Assembly: GCA_018648985.1 (NCBI GenBank)
Contig: JABGOT010000080.1
Coordinates: 1-20,905, forward strand
Source: Candidatus Ruthturnera sp.
GTDB taxonomy: Bacteria > Pseudomonadota > Gammaproteobacteria > PS1 > Pseudothioglobaceae
DNA length: 20,905 bases
Direction of reading: 5' to 3'
Part shown: positions 1 through 7,428 of the stretch, one piece after another
Layout: the number at the start of each line of letters is the position of its first letter
Numbering within the stretch: the stretch's first letter is position 1
Position numbers and translations under genes: made by a program
The notes under the pieces: generated by a model
What the model was told of the DNA's origin: nothing
What the model saw: only the letters and a program-made list of their open reading frames with translations
The model's database searches: none

Positions 1-834
1 AGTGCCTAATTTTTCACCATAAAAGGCGTGAATTTGCTTAATATGATCCAAAATCGTTTGTTTTTTGATATCGAGTGGAATATCGGCCGATTTTTGGCCA
101 GTTTTTAAATAATGATCAATCTCATAAATAATCCACGGATTGCCTTGAGTGGCTCTGCCAATCATCACACCATCGGCCAATGTGTAATCAAGTACTTGGC
201 GGGCTTTTTCAGCTGAGGTGATGTCGCCATTCGCAATCACTGGAATGCTAACTTGTGATTTAACTTTTTTAATGGTGTCGTATTCTGCCATGCCGGTGTA
301 TTTATCCTCACGTGTTCGGCCATGCACACTAAGCATTTGGATGCCAGCGTCTTGGGCGATCTTAGCAATCATGGGTGCATTTTTATTAGTGACATTCCAA
401 CCGGTGCGCATTTTTAAAGTCACCGGAATATCAACTGCACTTACCACAGCAGTCAAGATATCTTTAACCAAGACTTCATCTTGCATGAGTGCAGAGCCTG
501 CGGCTTTGTTGCATACTTTTTTTGCGGGGCAACCCATGTTGATATCAATAATATTTGCGCCAAATGTTAGCGCTTGCTGCGCTGAATAAGCTAGCTCATC
601 AGCCTCAGATCCAGCAATTTGAATACTAATGGGTGTGGGCTCCCCAGTAAAGTCGAGACGATGTTTGGATTTGTTGGTATTGAGTAGGTGGTGTTGAATC
701 ACCACCATTTCAGAGGTGGTGAGTGCAGCGCCTTGGGCGCGACAAATAGTACGAAAGGGTTTGTCACTGGTGCCTGCCATTGGAGCAAGTAGCACTTGGG
801 ATTTTAATTGGTAATCACCAATTTGGATAGGCAC
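1..834 (-). CDS. dusB: tRNA-dihydrouridine synthase B (3' end beyond the window)
   Basis: FMN enzyme that reduces specific uridines in the tRNA D-loop with NADPH. The 278 codons in the window run without a stop to base 1, so the C-terminal part (DusB is usually about 320 residues) is off the left edge. Visible family motifs are APMAGTSDKPFR near residues 17-28, QIAGSD near 72-77, INMGCPAKKV near 98-107 with the catalytic cysteine at about 102, HGRTR near 171-175, ANGDI near 201-205 and GVMIGRATQGNPW near 222-234. The match runs the length of E. coli DusB and suits it better than DusA or DusC. The start is GTG at 834, preceded 7 bases upstream by AAAGG, one of the clearer ribosome sites here, lying in the end of def. 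It begins 3 bases after the def stop, so it is the last visible gene of the minus-strand operon. In many gammaproteobacteria fis follows dusB; whether that holds here lies outside the window. Confidence 0.95.
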   Translation of the reverse strand, partial: MPIQIGDYQLKSQVLLAPMAGTSDKPFRTICRAQGAALTTSEMVVIQHHLLNTNKSKHRLDFTGEPTPISIQIAGSEADELAYSAQQALTFGANIIDINMGCPAKKVCNKAAGSALMQDEVLVKDILTAVVSAVDIPVTLKMRTGWNVTNKNAPMIAKIAQDAGIQMLSVHGRTREDKYTGMAEYDTIKKVKSQVSIPVIANGDITSAEKARQVLDYTLADGVMIGRATQGNPWIIYEIDHYLKTGQKSADIPLDIKKQTILDHIKQIHAFYGEKLGT

Positions 835-837
835 AGA

Positions 838-1395
838 TTAACCTTTAATTGCTTTTTTGGTTTTTTCGAGTAGGCGTTTTTGCTTGAGTTTGGATAAATG
901 ATCAACAAACAAAATACCATCTAAATGATCTAACTCGTGCTGAATACACACGGCAAGCAAATTGCTTGCATGCAGCGTAAACATCTCGCCTTGCTCATTT
1001 AACGCTTCGACTGTAATTTGGTTGGCTCGTTCGACTTCGGCATGATAGCCAGGAACTGACAAGCAGCCCTCGACATGTTTTTCATGCCCACTCGTATTTG
1101 TTACTTTTGGGTTGATAAAACACAAGGGATGATGCCGTGTATCGGGTTTTTTATCTGAATCATTTTTTCTATTTTTCAGGAGTAACTCATAATCATCTTG
1201 TGAGTCTGGCACATCCATTACCACTACTTGCAGGTGTTGGTCTATTTGGGTAGCAGCTAGGCCAATGCCGTCTTCAGCATACATAGTTTCATACATATCC
1301 TTGACCAGTGTTTTGATTTTGTCATCTACTGCGTCAACTTCTTTCGCTTTGGTGCGTAATCGAGAATCGGGGTAGTTAAGAATCGGTAATATCAT
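838..1395 (-). CDS. def: Peptide deformylase
   Basis: Cytosolic metallohydrolase that removes the formyl group from the N-terminal methionine of new proteins. All three family motifs are present: GIGLAATQ (residues 43-50), EGCLS (109-113, metal ligand Cys111) and HELDH (153-157, metal ligands His153 and His157, catalytic Glu154). The protein is 185 residues, longer than E. coli Def (about 169). The extra length is mostly a very polar stretch around residues 64-90, between the beta strand ending VVVMDV and the FINP motif, where E. coli has only a short loop. The ATG shares 4 bases (ATGA) with the nadB stop, implying translational coupling; no strong Shine-Dalgarno is visible. Its usual partner fmt is not adjacent; here it lies between nadB and dusB. 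The identification is firm; the role of the insertion is unknown. Confidence 0.97.
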   Translation of the reverse strand: MILPILNYPDSRLRTKAKEVDAVDDKIKTLVKDMYETMYAEDGIGLAATQIDQHLQVVVMDVPDSQDDYELLLKNRKNDSDKKPDTRHHPLCFINPKVTNTSGHEKHVEGCLSVPGYHAEVERANQITVEALNEQGEMFTLHASNLLAVCIQHELDHLDGILFVDHLSKLKQKRLLEKTKKAIKG

Positions 1396-2948
1396 GAGTC
1401 TATTATAGTGTCTTTTGCTTTGTCAGAAGTTTGAGGATAGTCTTCGTTGTAATGCAGGCCACGACTCTCGGTTCGAGAGATGGCAGATCTAACAATCAAC
1501 TGGGCAGTCGATACCAAATTTCTTAGCTCGATTAAATCACTTGAAATTAGATAAAGGCGATAGTATTCGTCGACCTCATTTTGAATTTGCGTAAGGCGCA
1601 TTTGTGCAGAATGTAGGCGTTTGTTGCTACGTACGATGCCAACAAAGTTCCACATGATGCGTCTGATCTCATCCCACAAGTGAGTAACCATTACTTTTTC
1701 TTTGGATAGGCTTACTCTGGATGCATCCCAATCGTCAAAATTGAGGTGTTGTGATTTTAAATCTTGTTGATTAATATGGTTGGCACACGCCTTGGCAAAT
1801 ACAACACATTCTAATAATGAATTACTGGCCATGCGATTAGCACCATGCACACCTGCGTGGGCAACCTCGCCAACGGCGTACAAGTTATCAATGTTACTTT
1901 GTGCGTGAATATCAGCTTGAATACCACCACAAGTGTAGTGTGCAGCAGGCACGACTGGGATTGGGTCTTGTGAAATATCAATACCAAAAGAGGCGCATTT
2001 TTTTGCAATGGTTGGGAAATGTGACTCAATCCAATCTTTATCTTTAAAGGAAATGTCTAAATACACACAGTCAAAACCATGGGTTTTCATTTCTGAATCG
2101 ATTGCTCTGGCAACAATATCGCGTGGCGCAAGCTCAGCGCGTTGGTCATATTTGTGCATAAATTGCTCGCCATTTGGCAAGATGAGTTTGGCACCTTCGC
2201 CGCGCAATGCTTCAGAAATTAAAAATGATTTGGCATGCGGGTGGTACAAGCAAGTAGGGTGGAATTGGGTAAATTCCATATTAACAATATGGCAACCACC
2301 ACGATAAGCCATGGCAATACCATCACCGGTTGAGGTGTCTGGATTAGAAGTATAAAGATAAGCCTTAGACGCACCACCCGTGGCAACAATAGTTTTGTGG
2401 GTAATGAAGCTCTCGACCTCATTGGTAGCCTTGTTGAGGACGTAAGCGCCATAACAATGCTGATCTTTTGTCAGTAAGTCAATCGCAATAAAGTTTTCAA
2501 ACAAGGTGATGTTTGTTTTTTCTTTGACACTGTCGAGTAAATTGGTTTGGATAGATTGCCCAGTTTTATCGGCAACATGCGCAACACGTCTATGGCTATG
2601 ACCACCTTCAGTGGTGAGGTGGTATTGATTGTCTTTTTGGGTAAATACTACACCTGATTCTTCTAATGCTTTGATGGCAGCCGGCGCTTGCTCGACCATA
2701 AAACGAACAGTGGATTCATTACCTAATCCGTTGCCAGTTGAAAGTGTATCTTTGATGTGTGATTCGAAATCATCATTGCTATCTAGTACAGCTGAAACAC
2801 CACCTTGGGCATAATACGAGCTACCTTCGAGTACTTTGTCTTTGGCGATTAGTGCAATGGATAGATCATCAGAAAGTTGTAGTGCGCTCATCAGCCCAGC
2901 ACTGCCAGTGCCAATAATAAGAACATCAAAATGGTGCTGTGTTGACAT
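1392..2948 (-). CDS. nadB: L-aspartate oxidase (quinolinate synthesis, NAD pathway)
   Basis: FAD flavoenzyme that oxidises L-aspartate to iminoaspartate, the substrate of NadA in de novo NAD synthesis. At 518 residues it has family length. The FAD dinucleotide motif GTGSAG is at 13-18, followed by SSYYAQGGVSAV (43-54) and EGGHSHRRVAH (114-124). The catalytic residues of E. coli NadB (His244, Arg290, His351, Arg386) all have counterparts here at a constant offset of 14 (His230, Arg276, His337, Arg372), which separates it from the related succinate dehydrogenase and fumarate reductase flavoproteins. The helical C-terminal domain (about 400-518) is present. It starts 22 bases after the upstream membrane-protein gene and overlaps def by 4 bases. 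nadA and nadC are not in the window. No clear ribosome site precedes the ATG. Confidence 0.97.
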   Translation of the reverse strand: MSTQHHFDVLIIGTGSAGLMSALQLSDDLSIALIAKDKVLEGSSYYAQGGVSAVLDSNDDFESHIKDTLSTGNGLGNESTVRFMVEQAPAAIKALEESGVVFTQKDNQYHLTTEGGHSHRRVAHVADKTGQSIQTNLLDSVKEKTNITLFENFIAIDLLTKDQHCYGAYVLNKATNEVESFITHKTIVATGGASKAYLYTSNPDTSTGDGIAMAYRGGCHIVNMEFTQFHPTCLYHPHAKSFLISEALRGEGAKLILPNGEQFMHKYDQRAELAPRDIVARAIDSEMKTHGFDCVYLDISFKDKDWIESHFPTIAKKCASFGIDISQDPIPVVPAAHYTCGGIQADIHAQSNIDNLYAVGEVAHAGVHGANRMASNSLLECVVFAKACANHINQQDLKSQHLNFDDWDASRVSLSKEKVMVTHLWDEIRRIMWNFVGIVRSNKRLHSAQMRLTQIQNEVDEYYRLYLISSDLIELRNLVSTAQLIVRSAISRTESRGLHYNEDYPQTSDKAKDTIIDS

Positions 2949-2970
2949 GATTAAACGCGAGTTCAGATGT

Positions 2971-5346
2971 TTAAATCTTTGGTTTCACCATGAGAATTAA
3001 CTTAGGTAGCAAGGTTAGATTTGCCAATAGGGCGCTGATCATTGCAATGGCGGTAAAGACGCCAAAATAGATACTTGGAATAAAGTTAGACAACGCCAAG
3101 ATTAGGAAGCCTAGCGTTACCGTAATAGAGGTATAAAACATAGCCAAACCAATTGAGCCGTGAGAACGATACATAGTGGCTAGGTAGTCTTGATCTTTTT
3201 GGAACTCTGCCTTAAAACGGTGGATGTAATGAATGGCATTATCAACACCAATACCAATGGCAATAGCTGAAATAGTGATGGTCATTAGATCAAGTGGGAT
3301 ATTCATTAGCCCCATAATGCCAAGAATAAATAGCGATGGCAATGTGTTTGGAATCAGTGCCAAAATAGACAGCGTTATTGACTTAAACACAAACAAGAAC
3401 ATAATGAAAATCATGCCAAATACTACGGCAATGGTTTTGATTTGTGAATTAAACAAACTTTGTAGCATGTTGTTGTACAGTACCAACATGCCAGTTGTGT
3501 GGAAGCTGTCTTCTCTAAAGCCAAGCTCTTTCGAGATGTGTGTTTCGATTTTATTAATCAGCTCGCCACGTTTAAGCTCTTTATTGGTTTCTCGAATACG
3601 AATCACCATGCGTAACTGGCCGTTGTCTTCATTGATATAAGGATCTAATACATGCGCTCTAGCGCTGTCTGGAATTTGCCCTCTAACAATATTTAAGAAA
3701 AATCCATTCAGTGCATTGCCATCATTGGCTTGGGTTAGGATTTGCATCAAAGTATCGATTGAGAGTACTTTTCCAGTTTCATCCAAGCCATCTAGATAAG
3801 TGTGAATTTTGTGAATATCAGCGCGTAAATCTTCATCATACCAATAGTCTTCTGCCAACTCATCAAAGACAATTTCTAGTGGAATAGTGCCACCGAGTTG
3901 TTCATCAATTAGAGTTAGGCCTTGGTTGATTTCGGTGGTTTCTTTAAAGTAATCAATAAAGCGATTTTCAACACTTAACTTGCTAATTCCTACAGCAGAA
4001 ATACCAATAAACAATACTAAAACCACCAGTAAATGATTGCCGAATCTTTCGGTAAATTTGGCCAAACCATGGGTTACGCCCAACTCAGTTTTAAACTTTG
4101 AGACTTTGGCTTTTGGCAATAGGCTCATAATCACTGGGAATGCAATAAAAGACAATACTAGAGCAATACTAACACCAATTGACATCATCCAGCCAAAATC
4201 AATTACGGGGCGAATACCACTAATCAGTAGTGATCCAAAGGCAGCAATAGTAGTGAGTGTAGTGAATAGGCAAGGTTTTAACATTTGCTCTAAAGTGTTT
4301 TTAATCAGGGCTTGATACTCAAGCTCTGGATCGTTTTGTGCCAGCTCTCGATAGCGCACTACCAAGTGAATGGTAACCGAGAGTGTCATTACCAATAGTA
4401 GCGAGAAGAAATTACTTGATATGACAGTAACTTTCCAGCCTAAAAATGCCAAGACACCCGTCATAATGAGTGCACCAGTAATACTGATGCCAATTGGCAT
4501 TAATACCCAGCGAATGCCTTTAAAAATTAAGGCCAGAATCACTGTCATCAATCCAATCACTGCCAAACTAAAGACGATTAAATCACTACTAATGTAGCTA
4601 ACAATATCGGTGGTGATCATTGGTAGGCCACCTAAGAATAAGCTGGCTTTGTCTCGATATTTGTCAATTGTGGTGCGAATAGTAGCAATGGTTTTGGCTT
4701 GTAAGTCGCTTTGCGTGGTTGCGTCTTTCAATACTTGTTTTTCAATACTTTTGAGTTTGGCCAGATCTTCTTTAGAGAGTTCGTTAGCTGCTCTTTTAAA
4801 GCGCATTGCATCGCGGGTTTGGCGTCTTTTCTCAAAACGCTCATTGCCTTTAAGTGCCACTAAGATTGCAGTTGTTTTGCCATCTTTACTGACTAAATTA
4901 TCACCATACAAAGGCGATGATCTAAATTCTTGATTAGCCAATGCGAGATTAGCCTTGCCATTATCGATAGATACACCGTCAGAGCCTAAATCAGCTAAAG
5001 ATAGTGGCGGTGAGCGAAATAGTGGCACATCTAAAATAGTAGTGACTGATTTAATTTGCTCAATGGCTTGTAAGTCTTTTCTAAAACTGCCTAAGTGTTT
5101 GAGTTGTGCTGGGTCAAGTAGATTGCCTTTAACTTGATAACTAATAACTAAAAAATCATCAGAACCATAATCTTTTTTAATACTTTGATAGTAACGAAGA
5201 TTGTCATCTCCTTCTAATACTAGTGAATCTGAAGAAGCATCTAGTTGAAAATCTGGAATTTGTGCAATGAAGAAACCGGCAATAAGTAGTAATAGAACTA
5301 GGCTATCACCAGATTTTTTTAAAACAAAATTATAGAAACTCTTCAT
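2971..5346 (-). CDS. MMPL/RND-superfamily membrane transporter (HAE3-like)
   Basis: A 791-residue inner-membrane protein built as two repeated halves. A first transmembrane helix (about 15-33) is followed by a soluble domain (about 34-250) and five helices (about 253-410); a second copy follows, with a helix at about 438-456, a soluble domain to about 645 and a final helical bundle to the C-terminus. Each half carries the helix-4-type signature: VTIHLVVRYREL near 324-335 and GVDNAIHYIHRF in the last third. The ENRFIDYF start of the second soluble domain is typical of predicted RND-superfamily exporters with MMPL domains (HAE3 and HpnN-like groups). Family members use the proton gradient to move lipids or hydrophobic molecules; the substrate cannot be read from sequence. 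Residues 166-230 are unusually rich in charged residues and helix-prone. No membrane-fusion protein, outer-membrane channel or hopanoid gene is nearby. It lies 15 bases after the PCMT-like gene. Family firm, function open. Confidence 0.85.
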   Translation of the reverse strand: MKSFYNFVLKKSGDSLVLLLLIAGFFIAQIPDFQLDASSDSLVLEGDDNLRYYQSIKKDYGSDDFLVISYQVKGNLLDPAQLKHLGSFRKDLQAIEQIKSVTTILDVPLFRSPPLSLADLGSDGVSIDNGKANLALANQEFRSSPLYGDNLVSKDGKTTAILVALKGNERFEKRRQTRDAMRFKRAANELSKEDLAKLKSIEKQVLKDATTQSDLQAKTIATIRTTIDKYRDKASLFLGGLPMITTDIVSYISSDLIVFSLAVIGLMTVILALIFKGIRWVLMPIGISITGALIMTGVLAFLGWKVTVISSNFFSLLLVMTLSVTIHLVVRYRELAQNDPELEYQALIKNTLEQMLKPCLFTTLTTIAAFGSLLISGIRPVIDFGWMMSIGVSIALVLSFIAFPVIMSLLPKAKVSKFKTELGVTHGLAKFTERFGNHLLVVLVLFIGISAVGISKLSVENRFIDYFKETTEINQGLTLIDEQLGGTIPLEIVFDELAEDYWYDEDLRADIHKIHTYLDGLDETGKVLSIDTLMQILTQANDGNALNGFFLNIVRGQIPDSARAHVLDPYINEDNGQLRMVIRIRETNKELKRGELINKIETHISKELGFREDSFHTTGMLVLYNNMLQSLFNSQIKTIAVVFGMIFIMFLFVFKSITLSILALIPNTLPSLFILGIMGLMNIPLDLMTITISAIAIGIGVDNAIHYIHRFKAEFQKDQDYLATMYRSHGSIGLAMFYTSITVTLGFLILALSNFIPSIYFGVFTAIAMISALLANLTLLPKLILMVKPKI

Positions 5347-5361
5347 TAAATATTTACTGTT

Positions 5362-6015
5362 TTAGAATTCAAAAGTTTTTGCTGTTTCTAGGCCTTGCAT
5401 CGTATTTAGGTGCGTTTCAAACAATGCTTTGGTCTCCCATTTATGCTCGCTAATGCGAGTAATAAGCTTTGCGCTCATGGCTTTACCTGTGCCTTCTACG
5501 ACAAAAATACGACCACCAACATTAAGTAAGTGAAAATAGCGACCGGTAATCTCTGGTACTGCTGCACCAACGATAACAACATCAAAGAAATCGTTTGAGT
5601 TCCAGCCTTTTGATGCGTCGCCGACCTCAAGTTGGGCGTTGTCAACATTAAGTGTGTTGAGTCTTTCTTGTGCGTTTTCGCTGAGCTCTTCGTCAATTTC
5701 AATACTGGTGATTGATTTACAAAGCTTTGAAACCACAGCGGTTAAGTAGCCACTGCCGGTACCAACTTCTAATACAGTCTCATTTTTTTGGATGTCTAGC
5801 GCATCTAGTAAGCGACCTTCAATTTTTGGACTAAACATTTTTGCCTTAGCACTGAGTGGAATCTCAATGTCGGCAAATGCAAGATTTTGGTATTTTTCAG
5901 GTACAAAGTTCTCTCTTGGTGTATTTCTAAGTGCGTTATTAGCAATATAATTCAAGCCACCCCATGGTCTGATTTGTTGGTCAATTGAGTTACTTCTTGC
6001 TTGTGTTGTATCCAT
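5362..6015 (-). CDS. PCMT-like SAM-dependent methyltransferase
   Basis: A 217-residue class I methyltransferase related to protein-L-isoaspartate O-methyltransferase. PRENFVPEKYQNLAFADIE (33-51) resembles the PCMT N-terminal region, and LEVGTGSGYLTAVV (82-95) is SAM-binding motif I, followed by the acidic SIEID strand end (104-108). Motif II-like FFDVVIVGAAVP is at 143-154 and the GGRIFVV strand at 167-173. However, the GQTISQP segment that binds the isoaspartyl substrate in canonical Pcm is replaced by SAKAKMFSP around 55-63, so protein repair activity should not be assumed. Such divergent PCMT-like proteins occur in other gammaproteobacteria, I believe often near tolC; that is from memory. 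AGGAA lies 6 bases before the ATG and overlaps the lpdA stop, 9 bases upstream: a good start. pcm would be the automatic name; I leave the symbol blank. Confidence 0.8.
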   Translation of the reverse strand: MDTTQARSNSIDQQIRPWGGLNYIANNALRNTPRENFVPEKYQNLAFADIEIPLSAKAKMFSPKIEGRLLDALDIQKNETVLEVGTGSGYLTAVVSKLCKSITSIEIDEELSENAQERLNTLNVDNAQLEVGDASKGWNSNDFFDVVIVGAAVPEITGRYFHLLNVGGRIFVVEGTGKAMSAKLITRISEHKWETKALFETHLNTMQGLETAKTFEF

Positions 6016-6024
6016 GTTGTGTTC

Positions 6025-7428
6025 CTATTTCTTTTTTGGTGGTAATAAATCAGTAATGGTGCCTTCAGCCATTTCAGTGGCAAAAGCGGTGGTTTCAGAT
6101 AGTGTTGGGTGTGCGTGAATGGTGAGTGCGATATCACTCATGTCACAGCCCATTTCAATAGCGAGTGTTGCCTCGGCAATAAGCTCTCCGGCGTTAGTGC
6201 CACAAATTCCCATGCCTAAAATTCGACCTGTTTTGGCGTCAAACAAACCTTTTGACATGCCTTCACTACGGCCAATGCTTAGGCTTCTGCCTGATGCTGC
6301 CCAAGGGAATACGCCTTTTTCATAGGCAACACCTTCGGCTTTCAGCTCTCTTTCAGTTTTACCTGTCCAAGCAACTTCAGGGTCTGTGTAGGCAACCGAT
6401 GGAATGGTTAGTGCATCAAAGCCAGACTTGTGTCCGCAAATAACTTCAGCAGCAACTTTGGCCTCATGTACAGCTTTGTGTGCCAACATTGGTTGCCCAA
6501 CAAGATCGCCAATCGCAAAAATATGATTAACGTTAGTGCGCATTTGTTTGTCAACTGGGATAAAACCCCATTCATTGACTTCAACACCTGCTTTATCGGC
6601 ATCAATTAACTGACCATTTGGTGAGCGACCAATAGACACCAATACTTTATCAAAAGTATCTGTTTCTGGTGCTTTTTTGCCTTCAAAATCTACCTTAATG
6701 CCGGCATCAGTTGCCTCCATTTTGGTAACTTTGGTATTAAGGTAAATATCTTTATATTGTTTTTTAATGCGTCTGGCTAGTGGTGTGACCACATCTTTGT
6801 CAGCGCTGGCAATCAGTTGGTCGGATAACTCAACCACGGTAATTTCACTACCAAGGGCGTTGTAAACAGTGGCCATTTCTAAGCCGATAATACCACCACC
6901 AACAATCAATAATCGCTTAGGTACGCTGTCTAACTCAAGCGCATCAGTTGAATCCATGACTCGTGAATCATCAAAAGGGAAGGCCGGAATTTTGGTAACG
7001 CGTGAACCTGCTGCAATGATGCATTGCTCAAATTCAATTACTTCATCTGAATCATCGATAGCAATTTGATTGGCTGAGATAAATCTACCATAGCCTGTTA
7101 CCACTTGTACTTTTCTGGCTTTTGCTAGTGCTTTAATGCCGCCAGTTAGTTTAGAAACGATGTTTTCTTTGTTGGCGCGCACGCCATCAACATCAATTTT
7201 GGTTTCACCAAAAGTCACACCCAGATGTAGTGCTTCGGCAGCTTCATTAATCACTTGCGCGGTATGCAGTAGTGCTTTTGAAGGGATACAACCTACGTTT
7301 AAACAAACACCACCTAAGTTTTCATAGCGTTCAATCAGCACAACTTCTTTACCTAAATCGGCTGCACGAAAGGCGGCCGTATAACCACCAGGGCCAGATC
7401 CAATGACAACAACTTGTGTTTTAATCAT
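6025..7428 (-). CDS. lpdA: Dihydrolipoyl dehydrogenase (E3)
   Basis: Homodimeric FAD disulfide oxidoreductase that reoxidises the dihydrolipoyl arms of 2-oxoacid dehydrogenase complexes, passing electrons to NAD+. It has 467 residues, normal for the family. FAD motif GSGPGGYTAAFRAADLG is at 10-26, the redox-active disulfide in GGVCLNVGCIPSK uses Cys42 and Cys47, the NAD-binding GGGIIGLE lies near 178-185, and the C-terminal dyad in HAHPTLSE is His440 and Glu445. The ATG overlaps the aceF stop by 4 bases, so E2 and E3 are translationally coupled and this E3 most likely serves pyruvate dehydrogenase. It could also serve the glycine cleavage system, for which no separate E3 is visible here. The stop lies 9 bases before the methyltransferase gene. 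Confidence 0.97.
   Translation of the reverse strand: MIKTQVVVIGSGPGGYTAAFRAADLGKEVVLIERYENLGGVCLNVGCIPSKALLHTAQVINEAAEALHLGVTFGETKIDVDGVRANKENIVSKLTGGIKALAKARKVQVVTGYGRFISANQIAIDDSDEVIEFEQCIIAAGSRVTKIPAFPFDDSRVMDSTDALELDSVPKRLLIVGGGIIGLEMATVYNALGSEITVVELSDQLIASADKDVVTPLARRIKKQYKDIYLNTKVTKMEATDAGIKVDFEGKKAPETDTFDKVLVSIGRSPNGQLIDADKAGVEVNEWGFIPVDKQMRTNVNHIFAIGDLVGQPMLAHKAVHEAKVAAEVICGHKSGFDALTIPSVAYTDPEVAWTGKTERELKAEGVAYEKGVFPWAASGRSLSIGRSEGMSKGLFDAKTGRILGMGICGTNAGELIAEATLAIEMGCDMSDIALTIHAHPTLSETTAFATEMAEGTITDLLPPKKK

Noticed and set aside
5347..5356. TAAATATTTA palindrome between the MMPL and PCMT-like genes
   Set aside because: A short pure A/T dyad in AT-rich sequence is expected by chance and has no other supporting signal.
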